Shown here: piece by piece, positions 8,189 to 18,804 of the stretch
How positions within the stretch are numbered: position 1 is the first letter of the stretch
Layout of the letters: each line of letters begins with the position of its first letter
Assembly (NCBI RefSeq): GCF_012911865.1
Contig: NZ_JAAXYH010000012.1
Span: 51,742 to 115,741, forward strand
DNA length: 64,000 nt
Source: Shewanella salipaludis
GTDB lineage: Bacteria; Pseudomonadota; Gammaproteobacteria; Enterobacterales; Shewanellaceae
Direction of reading: 5' to 3'
The notes under the pieces: model-generated
The model's database searches: none
The model's input: the letters and a program-made list of their open reading frames with translations, nothing else
Told to the model about the DNA's origin: nothing
Made by a program: the position numbers and the translations under genes

Positions 8189-9958
8189 TCAACTCAGACG
8201 GCGATACAGGCTCTGATAGTAGGCATTGCTCGCGAGCAACGTCTCGTGATTGCCGGAGGCGGCGATCTTGCCCTGCTGCAACAAATGGATCTCATCCATC
8301 TGCGCCATGGCTGTGAGCCTGTGGCTTATCAGCAGCAGCGTCTTGTCCCTGGCGAAGGCAAACAGGAGGGCGAGGATCTCCCGCTCTGTCTGTTTATCCA
8401 GCCCCTCGGTCGGCTCGTCGAGCAGCAAGAGCGGCGCATCCCGCAGCAAGGCACGGGCCACGCCTATGCGGCGCCGCTCCCCACCCGAGAGCTGACGCCC
8501 CCCCTCGCCTATCCAGGCATCCAGCGGCGCCTTGCCCTCGAGCAAGCTGCCCAAGCCCACCCAGTGCAACACTTTCATCAGGCGTTCGTCGTTCGCCTTA
8601 ACGTCGGTCGTATCGCCTTCATGCCCGGGCAATGCCAGGGCGAGGTTGTCCCTCAGGCTGCCGCTGAATAGGTGGATCCGCTGGCTCACCAGGGACATGG
8701 ACTGGCGCAGGGCCCGCTCGCCGTAGGCCTCTATCGGCCTGTCATCCAGCCGGATACCGCCGGCCTGGGGTTGCCACTGACGGCTGATCAATGCCAGCAG
8801 GCTCGACTTGCCGCAACCGGTCGGCCCGAGCAGCGCCACCTTGGTGCCGGGTTCGAGCCTCAGCGACAGTCCCTCGAGCACAGGCTCCCCGGGCGCATAA
8901 CCGAAATAGATATCATCCAGCGCCAGGCGCCCCGTCTGCGCCGGCCCCCGGCCCCCCGAGTCTGTCTCCTCGGCGAAGCGGATCGCCGGCGTCTGCTCGG
9001 TCAACGCCAGGATACGGCCGGCCGACTGGACACAGGCCGACAACTGTGAGAAGGCCCCGGCGATGGGCTGCAACATTTCGGCGCAGGCCATGGTGACCAA
9101 CACCATGAGCCCCAACAGGGGGCCGGGTGGATGCCTGTCGCCGATACCCGCGGCCGCCAGATATAACACCAGCAACAGCGCGGCGCCATTGACCAGCACC
9201 AGCAGTGCCTGGCTCAGGGCCGTCACTCTGGCCATGGCCGTTTGACTACCAAACAGCGCCCGCTCGGCGGCGTCCAGGCGTGCCAGGAAGCCGCCATTGG
9301 CGCCAAATAGCGTCAACTCGGCCTGGCCCTGCAGATACTCCAGCAGCAGTACCCGCAACCTGCGCTTGTTGTCGACCGTGTCCCGACCTGCCCTGTCGCC
9401 CAGGCGATAGAAGAGCAGCGGCAACAGCAACCAGGCTGCCAACAGCAGGCCACAGAGCACCAGTGCCAGCGCAGCGTCGAAGTTCGCCAGGAATAGGTAC
9501 AACCCAAGGGTCATCAACAGCGAGGCCAGCATGGGGGTCAGGAGCCGCAGATAGAGGTGATCCAGAGTGTCTATGTCGGCCAGCAAGAGGTTGAGCAGTT
9601 CGCCGCGCCTCAGCCCCTGCAGATTGGCGGCGCTCAGGGGCATCAGCCTCTGCCAGACCCATATCCGCAGCCGGGTCAGCAGCCTGAAGGTGGCTTCATG
9701 GGTCGCCAGCCGCTCGCCGTAGCGGCTCAGGGTGCGGCCGATGGAGAAGAATCTCACGCCGGCCGCCGGGGTAAAGAAGTTGAATGCCTGGGCCGTGGCC
9801 AGACTCAGGCCGGCCACGGCGGTGGCCGACAGAAACCAGCCGGAAAGGGATAAGAGGCCTATGCCAGCCGCCAGGGTGAATAGGCTGAGCAACATGCCCA
9901 GCAAGAGGATCTGCCACTGGCGCTTGAACAGGCGCAGGAAAGGCCAGAGAAGGCTCAT
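8189..9958 (-). CDS. cydC: Heterodimeric ABC exporter CydDC, CydC subunit
   Basis: CydC pairs with CydD in the inner membrane. The complex exports glutathione and cysteine and is needed for assembly of cytochrome bd and c-type cytochromes. The 589 residues hold six N-terminal membrane segments and a C-terminal nucleotide-binding domain with Walker A (GPTGCGKSS), signature LSGGERRRIG and Walker B (LLLLDEPTEGLD). The N-terminus (WPFLRLFKRQWQ, LLSLSGWFLSATAVAG) is typical of CydC. The start overlaps the cydD stop by four bases, giving translational coupling. Confidence 0.93.
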   Translation of the reverse strand: MSLLWPFLRLFKRQWQILLLGMLLSLFTLAAGIGLLSLSGWFLSATAVAGLSLATAQAFNFFTPAAGVRFFSIGRTLSRYGERLATHEATFRLLTRLRIWVWQRLMPLSAANLQGLRRGELLNLLLADIDTLDHLYLRLLTPMLASLLMTLGLYLFLANFDAALALVLCGLLLAAWLLLPLLFYRLGDRAGRDTVDNKRRLRVLLLEYLQGQAELTLFGANGGFLARLDAAERALFGSQTAMARVTALSQALLVLVNGAALLLVLYLAAAGIGDRHPPGPLLGLMVLVTMACAEMLQPIAGAFSQLSACVQSAGRILALTEQTPAIRFAEETDSGGRGPAQTGRLALDDIYFGYAPGEPVLEGLSLRLEPGTKVALLGPTGCGKSSLLALISRQWQPQAGGIRLDDRPIEAYGERALRQSMSLVSQRIHLFSGSLRDNLALALPGHEGDTTDVKANDERLMKVLHWVGLGSLLEGKAPLDAWIGEGGRQLSGGERRRIGVARALLRDAPLLLLDEPTEGLDKQTEREILALLFAFARDKTLLLISHRLTAMAQMDEIHLLQQGKIAASGNHETLLASNAYYQSLYRRLS

Positions 9959-11877
9959 GACTCGGCCCCCCGACCGGCGGCCCGAGCATCGGTCGCCAGA
10001 TCGCTCTCTATGTTAGTCTCCGGCTCCAGGTCATCCAGGTCATCTAGGTCATCTAAGTCATCTAGGTCATCTAGGTCATCTAAGTCGAGCAGTTCATCCT
10101 GCTCGGTCAACATGTCGCGAAATACCCCGGGGGCAGTGGCCAAGGCGTCGAAGTCGCCCTCCTGCACCAGTTGCCCCCCGGCGAGCACCAAGATCTTATC
10201 CATCTGCGCCAGGTGCTCCAGCCTGTGAGTCACCATGATGCAAGCCTTGCCCCGCATGGCCTCATCCAGCGCGGCGAGCACCAGCCGCTCGCTATGGCTG
10301 TCCAGGCTGGCGCTGGGCTCATCGAGCAGAAATAGCCCAGCCCCCTGGCCCAGGGCCCTGGCCAGGGCGATGCGCTGGGCCTGGCCGACAGACAGGCCGC
10401 CCGCCTCTTCGGCTATCCTATGCGCCAGGCCCATGGGACTGGCGGCGACAAAATCGGCGATATTGGCCTGGGCCAGCAGCTCATGGATGCGCTCATCCGT
10501 CATCTCCGGCCTGCCGAGGGCGACATTGTCGCGCACTGTGCCATGAAACAGCTGGGGCTCCTGCCCCAACCAGGCGATGCGACGCCGCCATTGGGCCAAA
10601 TCCAGACGATTCAACTCGACGCCGTTGATTTGCAAACTGCCGCTGTAGGGCAGGAACCCCAGCAAGGCATTGAGCAGACTGGTCTTGCCGGCGCCGCTCG
10701 GCCCCACCAACGCCAGGTGCTGCCCCGGCATTAGGCTGAAACTCAGCGGCCCCAGCAGGCATAGGCCGTCCAGGGTATGGACTCTCAAGCCGGTGGCGCG
10801 GATGGTGATGTCATCGCCAAACATGGGCTCACCGGCATAGGGCTCGCCGGCGGCAGCGGCGTTTGGGGTTGAAGTTGTGTCCGGCGGCTGTTGCAACAGC
10901 GCCATCAGGGCCTCGGCGGCGCCTATGGCCTGGGCCTTGGCGTGATAGTGAGTGCCGAGATCCCGCAGCGGCTGATAAAACTCGGGTGCCAGCAAGAGGA
11001 TAAACATCCCGGTCAACAGGCTGATCTTGATGTCGTAATGGCCGAAATCCAGGTTCCCCAAGTAGCTGAAACCTAAGTAGACAGCCAATACTGCGATAGA
11101 CACGGCGGCGAAAAACTCCAGCACCGCCGAACTGAGGAAGGCCAGCTTGAGCACTGACATGGTACGGCCGCGAAACTCCTCACTGGCATCGGCTATCTGT
11201 TTGAGTTCGGCATCGGCGCGGTAGAAGAGCTTCAGGGTGCTCAGCCCCCTGAGCCTATCCAGAAAGTGACCGCTGAGTCGGGACAGGGCCCTGACGTTGT
11301 TGCGATTGGCCTCGGCGGCCCCCATGCCGACCAAGATCATGAACAGCGGGATCAGCGGCGCCGTCGTCAGCAAGACCAGCCCGGCGGCCCAGTTAAGGGG
11401 AAATACGGCGACCAGTATGATGAGGGGGATGCAGCCCGCCAGGGCGACTTGCGGCAGGTACCTGGCGTAGAAATCCTGCAGGTTTTCCACCTGCTCCAAC
11501 ACTATGCTGGCCCAGGCACCCGCGGGTTTGCCTTGAATGAATGCCGGCCCCAATACGCTGAGGCGCGCCAGCACGGCGCCGCGTATCTGTTTTCGCAGCC
11601 TTACCCCGGCATTGAAGCTGGTCCGCTCGCGGCCATAGGCCAGCGCCGCCCGCACAGCCGTCAGCGCCAGCAGGCCGACGAACTGGGCATCGAAATCGCT
11701 CCTGGGACGCTCGAGCATGATGATGCCGTCGAGCACTGTGGCTATCAGGTACGCCTGTGCCACCATGGCGGCGCCCGACAACAGGCCGCACAGGAGCGTC
11801 AGCTTGAGATAGGGGCCACAGGCATGGCGCTGGGACTTCAACCAGAGGCTGAGACGTTTCTCTAAGGGTTTATCCAT
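9955..11877 (-). CDS. cydD: Heterodimeric ABC exporter CydDC, CydD subunit
   Basis: The upstream partner of cydC. It has six membrane segments and an ATPase domain with Walker A (GPSGAGKTSL), signature LSVGQAQRIALAR and Walker B (LFLLDEPSASLD). At 640 residues it is about 50 longer than the E. coli protein; the extra length includes a C-terminal tail built from repeated Leu-Asp-Asp triplets (about residues 603-625), encoded by a 9-bp tandem repeat at 10027-10084. The tail is acidic and cytoplasmic and is not part of the known fold. The ribosome binding site is weak. Confidence 0.93.
   Translation of the reverse strand: MDKPLEKRLSLWLKSQRHACGPYLKLTLLCGLLSGAAMVAQAYLIATVLDGIIMLERPRSDFDAQFVGLLALTAVRAALAYGRERTSFNAGVRLRKQIRGAVLARLSVLGPAFIQGKPAGAWASIVLEQVENLQDFYARYLPQVALAGCIPLIILVAVFPLNWAAGLVLLTTAPLIPLFMILVGMGAAEANRNNVRALSRLSGHFLDRLRGLSTLKLFYRADAELKQIADASEEFRGRTMSVLKLAFLSSAVLEFFAAVSIAVLAVYLGFSYLGNLDFGHYDIKISLLTGMFILLLAPEFYQPLRDLGTHYHAKAQAIGAAEALMALLQQPPDTTSTPNAAAAGEPYAGEPMFGDDITIRATGLRVHTLDGLCLLGPLSFSLMPGQHLALVGPSGAGKTSLLNALLGFLPYSGSLQINGVELNRLDLAQWRRRIAWLGQEPQLFHGTVRDNVALGRPEMTDERIHELLAQANIADFVAASPMGLAHRIAEEAGGLSVGQAQRIALARALGQGAGLFLLDEPSASLDSHSERLVLAALDEAMRGKACIMVTHRLEHLAQMDKILVLAGGQLVQEGDFDALATAPGVFRDMLTEQDELLDLDDLDDLDDLDDLDDLDDLEPETNIESDLATDARAAGRGAES
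10027..10084. repeat. 9-bp in-frame tandem repeat inside cydD
   Basis: About six copies of the unit TCATCTAGG (variants TCATCCAGG and TCATCTAAG) lie at 10031-10084. On the coding strand they specify repeated Asp-Leu-Asp triplets. Because the unit is three codons, gain or loss of copies changes tail length without breaking the frame. Copy number probably varies between strains. Confidence 0.9.
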
Positions 11878-12042
11878 GCAAATCCGGCATAAGGCAATAA
11901 TAATGAAGAGCTTAGGCTAATAAGTCACCCGAGCGAATGCATGGCTCAGGATTGAGCCGCAGTATCTCAGGCATTCTTCCATGAGGAAACCCGGATGGGC
12001 GAATTTGTTAGCTGGACCACAAATAAGCCATAAACCCAGGAC

Positions 12043-13104
12043 TCAACGCCGCTCGCCAATGCTGGGCTCACCGTATTTGACCAGCACATGCCATAGGAGC
12101 TTAAGCTCCTGGGCCACCAGCTCCCGGCTGCCCCTGTCACGCCACAGCTGCGGGTTGCGCTGCAGCGCCTGGGCCGCCAACCCCAGCGCCCTGGCATCCA
12201 GGTAATCATCCATGGCGACGCGGCGGGCGAGCGACGGCATAGCCGGGCCGCGGAAATCCGACGGGATCTGCGCCAGATGCAGCCTGAAGCCCCCATGCCA
12301 ACATAAGTCTATCTCGTATTCGGCGGCGAGCCGTTGCAGCAGTTCGCCTATATCCGTGCCCTCGAAGGCGGGATCCGCCACCAAATAGTCGACGTCTTCC
12401 GCCAGAGACACTTCGCCGTGAACCTGCACTTCTATGTAGTGATCCAGATTGGCCGAGGCCCGTCCGCCGAAGCGGGCTGAGGGATCCAGGGATAATTGCC
12501 GGCTCAGGTGATGCACCAGCTGCGCCGGTTTGAAGTCGGCCCGTCCCAGGGCGTAATGCCGCTCGAAACTCTCGCTCAGCAGGGCGGCAAACACCTCATC
12601 GAACTGCTTCAGGGTGCCCCACTCCTTGGGATTGCGGTAAGAGTCCAGGTAACAGAAGCTGCTGCGTTGCAGCACCTCGGGACAAGTTAACAGATAACAG
12701 CTACCGAAACGCGGCGAGGGGCCATCGGGCCATAGCCCAAGATCCAGGGCGCCATACTTGGGTCTGAGTTTAGTCCCCTTGTAGGCCTGGCCGAACACTC
12801 GATTCTCCCAATGGTCCCTCGGGCCACCCAGCTCGGGCGACAGCTGGCCGTTGGAGATGTGGGTCTCGAACTGACTCTTGTAGAGGCCATCCTGCAACAG
12901 CCCGGCCGCCACACTCAAGCCGCGGCTGTCGAGTCTGTCGGGATGAAAGTGCAGTGCCACCCTGGCATTCTGGGGCAAACGCCGCTGTGCCAGCAGCATT
13001 TCCTGTGCCGGAATATTGGCCATCTGCTGCACATTCCTGATGATCACCTGTGCCTGCTCCCGTCGCTCCCGCGCCAGGCGCTCGACATGCTCCATTGCCG
13101 TCAT
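12043..13104 (-). CDS. DUF3626-like protein
   Basis: This 353-residue soluble protein has the conserved blocks I associate with the DUF3626 family: LHFHPDR near residue 52, DGLYKSQFETHISNG, LGGPRDHWENRVFGQAY, RPKYGALDL and PRFGSCYLL. The family assignment is from memory and the activity is unknown. There is no signal peptide or membrane segment. The gene stands alone and is divergent from rhlE, with a 9-bp inverted repeat (13127-13154) between them that could control it. Confidence 0.75.
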   Translation of the reverse strand: MTAMEHVERLARERREQAQVIIRNVQQMANIPAQEMLLAQRRLPQNARVALHFHPDRLDSRGLSVAAGLLQDGLYKSQFETHISNGQLSPELGGPRDHWENRVFGQAYKGTKLRPKYGALDLGLWPDGPSPRFGSCYLLTCPEVLQRSSFCYLDSYRNPKEWGTLKQFDEVFAALLSESFERHYALGRADFKPAQLVHHLSRQLSLDPSARFGGRASANLDHYIEVQVHGEVSLAEDVDYLVADPAFEGTDIGELLQRLAAEYEIDLCWHGGFRLHLAQIPSDFRGPAMPSLARRVAMDDYLDARALGLAAQALQRNPQLWRDRGSRELVAQELKLLWHVLVKYGEPSIGERR

Positions 13105-13126
13105 ACTCTCACCACGAGTCCAAGAA

Positions 13127-13154
13127 GGTTAACTACAAGATACTATAGTTAACC
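13127..13154. promoter_or_regulatory. Inverted repeat between divergent genes
   Basis: GGTTAACTA (13127-13135) and TAGTTAACC (13146-13154) form a perfect 9-bp inverted repeat separated by 10 bp. It starts 23 bp before the DUF3626-like gene start and about 160 bp before rhlE. The spacing fits a dimeric repressor operator, but the binder is unknown. Confidence 0.45.
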
Positions 13155-13313
13155 CATTACCACACATAAAGCCGATGCCGAAGGCGCCGCTCCCGGGTCC
13201 TAAATATGCGTATTCGATGGCGCTGTGCAGCCAGATCCTGTAAGCTGCACGCCCGCCAGCCGACCTGGCACAGTCCATCACATCAGCACTTAGTTGCAAC
13301 AAGAGACCTATCT

Positions 13314-14777
<1,464 letters not shown>

Positions 14778-14813
14778 TCCTCAGGCTTTAAACCCAGGCT
14801 TAAGCCACCAAAG

Positions 14814-14853
14814 CAACGCCCGAGACCATTTGGCCTCGGGCGTTGTTGTTTTT
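14814..14853 (+). terminator. Rho-independent terminator of rhlE
   Basis: CAACGCCCGAG pairs with CTCGGGCGTTG across a 10-nt loop, followed by TTGTTTTTG. Confidence 0.9.
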
Positions 14854-14958
14854 GTTCTCTGGCACTTCTCTCCCTGCTCACCGCCACCCGGCCATCGCCC
14901 GCCTCAGTGTGAACTATACTGAAGGCTTAACTTGTTCCCCCACCACCCGAGGTGAGCT

Positions 14959-15513
14959 ATGAAGACCCGAGTCAGTATCTTAACCGCCAGCCTGTTACTC
15001 GGCATAGGTATCTGTGGCGCCTATGCCGGCGATCAGGCCATGCCCGACGATGCAACCAATGCCATGTTAGAAGATGCCCTGAGCGCGGCACCCGCCTCGC
15101 TCAGGGACAAGGTCACAGTCATGGATTGGGACCACAAGGTATTACAACAAGGCAGCAGCAATTACACCTGCTTGCCCACACCAGCCGGTATGGCAGGCAA
15201 ATCCCCCATGTGCATGGATGGCCCCTGGATGGAATGGGCCGATGCCTGGATGAATAAGCAGCCTTTCCAGGCCAAAGCCATAGGCATCTCCTACATGATG
15301 GCCGGTGATCAGGGCGCCAGCAACATAGATCCCTATGCCTCGAAGGAGACGGCGGATAACCAATGGGTCAAGGAAGGGCCACACCTGATGATCATCACCC
15401 CGGACAAGATGTTGCTGGATAGCCTACCAACGGATCCCTTCAACGGTGGCCCCTACGTGATGTGGAAAGGCACCCCCTACGCCCATATCATGGTGCCGGT
15501 CGGCGGACATTAG
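14959..15513 (+). CDS. Exported protein of unknown function
   Basis: The 184-residue product has a signal peptide (MKTRVSILTASLLLGIGICGAYA) and no membrane segment after it, so it is probably periplasmic. Its conserved-looking core includes NYTCLPTP, SPMCMDGPWMEW and SYMMAGDQGASNIDPY, with two cysteines that could form a disulphide, and a late HLMIITPD strand. I do not recognise a named family. GAGGTGAGCT precedes the ATG. It is a single-gene unit with its own terminator. Confidence 0.8.
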   Translation: MKTRVSILTASLLLGIGICGAYAGDQAMPDDATNAMLEDALSAAPASLRDKVTVMDWDHKVLQQGSSNYTCLPTPAGMAGKSPMCMDGPWMEWADAWMNKQPFQAKAIGISYMMAGDQGASNIDPYASKETADNQWVKEGPHLMIITPDKMLLDSLPTDPFNGGPYVMWKGTPYAHIMVPVGGH

Positions 15514-15547
15514 TCGGCGAGGCCATGGAGCCAAAAAATAGCGGCAA

Positions 15548-15578
15548 AACGCCCGAACTTGTGGTTCGGGCGTTTTTT
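15548..15578 (+). terminator. Rho-independent terminator
   Basis: AACGCCCGAAC pairs with GTTCGGGCGTT over a 5-nt loop, and the second arm merges into a run of six T. Confidence 0.92.
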
Positions 15579-15653
15579 ATAGCAGACTCTTTATTGCCAG
15601 ATGCCCTCTTGGCTGCTGATCGCAGGTGCCTTATTCCCCTGAGCTGTGCTTAC

Positions 15654-17600
15654 CTAGTGCTTCTCTGTACCTTGCTTCCCCCTGACCCAGTTTATCAGCC
15701 CGCCGGCCAATAAGATCTCGGCCTGGCGGCCTGATAATTGATGCCCCAGGGTCAAAGGCTCGCCATTGACCGAGACGCAGATCTCCTTGCCTTCGCTGAT
15801 GGCGGCATGTATCCGGCTGAAATTGACTCTGTCACCCTGGTGCAGCCTGTCGGCATCCCCGACCCGCAAAAATGTCAGGGGTAAGATGCCGAAATTCACC
15901 AGGTTCTGCCAATGGATCCTGGCAAAACTCTTGGCGATCACCACCCTCAGGCCGAGATAGCGAGGCGCCAATGCCGCATGCTCCCGGCTCGAGCCCTGGC
16001 CATAGTTTTCACCTCCGACTATGATGTGGCCCGTCCGCTCCTTGACCTCGAACGCCCGCTTGACATAGTCGGCATCCAACTGGCCATAAACGAAGTCGGC
16101 AATCCTGGCTATGTTGGATCTATAGGGCAACACCTTGGCCCCGGCAGGGAGTATGGCATCCGTGGAGATGTCATCGCCCACCTTGAGCAGCACGGGCGCC
16201 TCAAAGCCATCCGCCAAGGGACCCAGTTCGGGCAGCGACTGAATGTTCGGCCCCTTGACCAGGGCCAGTCCCTCGGCCGATGCCGGTGGCGCCAGCAACA
16301 CATCCAGCTCCAACAGCAGTTTCTGCGCCCGCCTGAGCTTGGGGTATTTAACCCCCAAGGTGCGGGGATCTGTGATCTTCCCCGTCAGGGCCGATGCCGC
16401 CGCAGTCTCAGGACTACAGAGAAAGACGCTGTCTTCCAGGGTACCCGAACGGCCGGGGAAATTACGCGGCGTGGTTCTCAGGGAGTTCCTGCCGGACGCA
16501 GGCGCCTGGCCCATGCCGATACAGCCATTGCAGCCGGCCTGGTGAATGCGGGCACCGGCGGCCACCAACGCCGCCAGGTGACCGCCGGCGATCAGTTGCT
16601 GCAACGTGTCCCGTGATGCCGGATTGATGTCGAAGGACACCCTCGGATGTACCCGCCGCCCCTTGACTATCTGAGCCGCGATCGCCAGATCGCGAAAACC
16701 CGGATTGGCCGACGAGCCTATATAGGCCTGGTAGATGTCTTCGCCTGCGATGTCGGCCACGGGCACCACATTCCCAGGGCTGGAGGGTTTGGCGATCAAT
16801 GGCTCCAGGCTGGAGAGCGCTATGCTGTCCAGGGCATCATAGCGACAATCGGGATCGGCGCTCAGCGCACGGAAGTCGGCGAGGCGATCGTTTTCCTTTA
16901 AAAATGCCGCCACCGCGTCGTCGGCAGGAAACACACTGCTGGTGGCCCCCAGCTCGGCGCCCATGTTGGCTATCACATGCCGATCCATGGCCGACAGGCC
17001 TCTGAGCCCAGGGCCGTAATATTCCAGTATGTAACCGACCCCGCCCTTGACCCCATGGCGACGCAGCATCTCCAGGATCACGTCTTTGGCGCTGACCCAG
17101 TCGGGTAATTTTCCCGTCAACTTGATCCCCATGACCCTGGGCATTTGCAGGAAGAAGGGATGGCCAGCCATGGCCATGGCGACCTCCATGCCGCCGGCGC
17201 CTATGGCGAGCATCCCCAGGGCGCCGGCCGCCGGGGTATGGCTGTCGGCCCCCAGCAGCGTCTTGCCCGGCTTGCCGAACTTCTGCATATGCACAGGATG
17301 GCTGACCCCATTGCCCGGGCGGGAATACCAGATCCCGAACCTGTCGCAGGCGCTCTGCAGAAACAGGTGATCGTCGGGGTTCCTATGGTCTTCCTGGATC
17401 AGGTTATGGTCGACATATTGGGCCGACAACTCGGTCTTCACCCTCGACAGTTGCATCGCTTCCAGCTCCAGCATCACCAGGGTGCCAGTGGCATCCTGGG
17501 TCAGGGTCTGCTCTATGCCTATGGCGATCTCCTCGCCGGGGCGCATCTCACCTGCAACCAAGTGATCCCGGATGAGTTTTTGTGTCAGATTGAGTCCCAT
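15654..17600 (-). CDS. Aconitate hydratase, Aquifex-type
   Basis: An aconitase-family dehydratase with a [4Fe-4S] cluster that interconverts citrate and isocitrate. Cluster cysteines are visible in VFLCSPETAAAS and in the CNGC of HQAGCNGCIGMG. The C-terminal swivel domain carries DDISTDAILPAG and the active-site loop YGQGSSREHAALAPRYLG. At 648 residues it is much shorter than AcnA or AcnB (about 890 and 865) and fits the short mitochondrial/Aquifex type. The start at 17600 (MGLNLTQK) has a GAGGG site upstream and avoids an unlikely 25-residue extension. It probably adds to, rather than replaces, the usual AcnB. Confidence 0.9.
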   Translation of the reverse strand: MGLNLTQKLIRDHLVAGEMRPGEEIAIGIEQTLTQDATGTLVMLELEAMQLSRVKTELSAQYVDHNLIQEDHRNPDDHLFLQSACDRFGIWYSRPGNGVSHPVHMQKFGKPGKTLLGADSHTPAAGALGMLAIGAGGMEVAMAMAGHPFFLQMPRVMGIKLTGKLPDWVSAKDVILEMLRRHGVKGGVGYILEYYGPGLRGLSAMDRHVIANMGAELGATSSVFPADDAVAAFLKENDRLADFRALSADPDCRYDALDSIALSSLEPLIAKPSSPGNVVPVADIAGEDIYQAYIGSSANPGFRDLAIAAQIVKGRRVHPRVSFDINPASRDTLQQLIAGGHLAALVAAGARIHQAGCNGCIGMGQAPASGRNSLRTTPRNFPGRSGTLEDSVFLCSPETAAASALTGKITDPRTLGVKYPKLRRAQKLLLELDVLLAPPASAEGLALVKGPNIQSLPELGPLADGFEAPVLLKVGDDISTDAILPAGAKVLPYRSNIARIADFVYGQLDADYVKRAFEVKERTGHIIVGGENYGQGSSREHAALAPRYLGLRVVIAKSFARIHWQNLVNFGILPLTFLRVGDADRLHQGDRVNFSRIHAAISEGKEICVSVNGEPLTLGHQLSGRQAEILLAGGLINWVRGKQGTEKH

Positions 17601-17852
17601 GCCAAAGCCCTCGCATGTTTGCCCCCGCGTTGCGGGCCATACTTTTACCTTAGACCAGCCGGGTAGAGTTTTCACTCAGCAGACCAAGGCGTTGGCCTGT
17701 GCGTTAGCGCGAGTCTGTGACCCCAGGTGCGCAAAGGATGCCAGGGCAATAACAAGGCGGTCATTGGGGATTGCAGCTTCGCAGTGCTGCCAGGGGTAGG
17801 GTCAAGCAACGCCCGGCTCTGGGAAAAGACTAGCAGCGGGATAACAGATGGG

Positions 17853-18167
17853 TTATTTGTTCTGTGCCGCCTCCAGTCTCTCGAGCCGCTGCTCGAGGCT
17901 GGAGAGACTGTCCTGTGGCAGTTGAGCCGGCGCCGTCAGTGGGCTGAAGGAAGGATGGCTATTCCACCAATCCATACCCATCTCTACCGCCTTATCCACG
18001 GAACAGATCACCAGTCGCAGTTCTATGGTGAGCAGCTCAACATCGACCAACTTGATCTTGATATCGCCGGTGACCACTATCCCCTTGTCCAATATCCGTT
18101 CCAGGAGATCCGCTACTGTCGTACTCTTGACCGAGTGGGTCATTGCGTGTTGTGTGCCTGTTGCCAT
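17853..18167 (-). CDS. gvpA3: GvpA/GvpJ-family gas vesicle protein (third paralog)
   Basis: The 104-residue protein has the GvpA core ([23 protein letters not shown], then VELLTIELRLVICSVDKA), with an added tail of about 35 residues ending in a coiled-coil-like stretch (LSSLEQRLERLEAAQ). GvpA relatives with such tails (GvpJ type) are minor shell or tip components needed for vesicle nucleation. It is the last gene of the structural block, 12 bp after gvpK. The third GvpA paralog of the Serratia cluster, gvpA3, occupies a similar late position. Confidence 0.9.
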   Translation of the reverse strand: MATGTQHAMTHSVKSTTVADLLERILDKGIVVTGDIKIKLVDVELLTIELRLVICSVDKAVEMGMDWWNSHPSFSPLTAPAQLPQDSLSSLEQRLERLEAAQNK

Positions 18168-18179
18168 GTCTGTTGCTCT

Positions 18180-18518
18180 CTAAAATAAGCGCCCCAGGGG
18201 GCCCAGGTCTAAATTAAGATCTTCGTCTTCGAGCCCGAACTCTGTGCGCAGACGTTCTATCTCCTGCGCCTGTTTCATCAAGGCCAACCCCAGGCGTTCG
18301 ATCTGTTCATCGTTCAATGAACCTGCCTCCATACGTCGCAATGCCTGCCGCTCCAGCAGTTCATGCAACAGTTTTATCAGCGTCAATACCAGTCGCCCTA
18401 AACCATTCTTCAAATCCGTGGATTCCAGGTTTAATCCGCCGGCGGGCCGCTTCAGCCCCAGGCTCGAAATATCCGCATCATGGGAGGCTGATGAAGACGC
18501 AAGCTGTTCAGAGGTCAT
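18180..18518 (-). CDS. gvpK: Gas vesicle protein GvpK
   Basis: The 112-residue protein has the GvpK pattern: GGLNLESTDLKNGLGRLVLTLIKLLHELLERQALRRMEAGSL split over helices, then LGLALMKQAQEIERL. GvpK is essential for vesicle formation in tested systems, probably in early assembly. AGGAGCAGCAGT precedes the ATG. Its start overlaps the end of the upstream gvpA2 by 11 bp, so translation is likely coupled. Confidence 0.93.
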   Translation of the reverse strand: MTSEQLASSSASHDADISSLGLKRPAGGLNLESTDLKNGLGRLVLTLIKLLHELLERQALRRMEAGSLNDEQIERLGLALMKQAQEIERLRTEFGLEDEDLNLDLGPLGRLF

Positions 18519-18738
18519 ACTGCTGCTCCTTGTTCTGGGTATGCCATTGCTCTTTCGTCTCGACGCTGGTGAGCACCAGCCGCAATCCCAGGTAGAGCAG
18601 ATCTATGTTGGCAACCGAGAGGGTAATTTCGCCATGGATCACTACCCCCTTGTTGAGAATGCGGTCAAGCGCATCGCAGAGGGATAAGCGCTCGAATTCC
18701 TGTGCCGTCAGTGGTGGGGGTTGCTTCACGTCTGCCAT
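18508..18738 (-). CDS. gvpA2: GvpA/GvpS-family gas vesicle protein (second paralog)
   Basis: A 76-residue GvpA relative with the core SLCDALDRILNKGVVIHG, EITLSVANIDLLYLGLRL and VLTSVET. The Gly-Glu change after the conserved VVI and the short tail separate it from the major shell protein and bring it nearer to GvpS/GvpM-type minor components. The start at 18738 has GGAAGAG upstream and is preferred over the codon at 18771. In Serratia sp. ATCC 39006 gvpA2 likewise precedes gvpK. Confidence 0.88.
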   Translation of the reverse strand: MADVKQPPPLTAQEFERLSLCDALDRILNKGVVIHGEITLSVANIDLLYLGLRLVLTSVETKEQWHTQNKEQQYDL

Positions 18739-18804
18739 GGACTCTTCCCGTCGGGGTCTGGGTGGCTGCAATGATTGGGCTCATTCCACTTTATCTCTAA
18801 CGCA

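Noticed and set aside
10027..10084. CRISPR-like repeat in cydD or gvpG
   Set aside because: Units are 9 bp, contiguous and without spacers, so they are coding tandem repeats.
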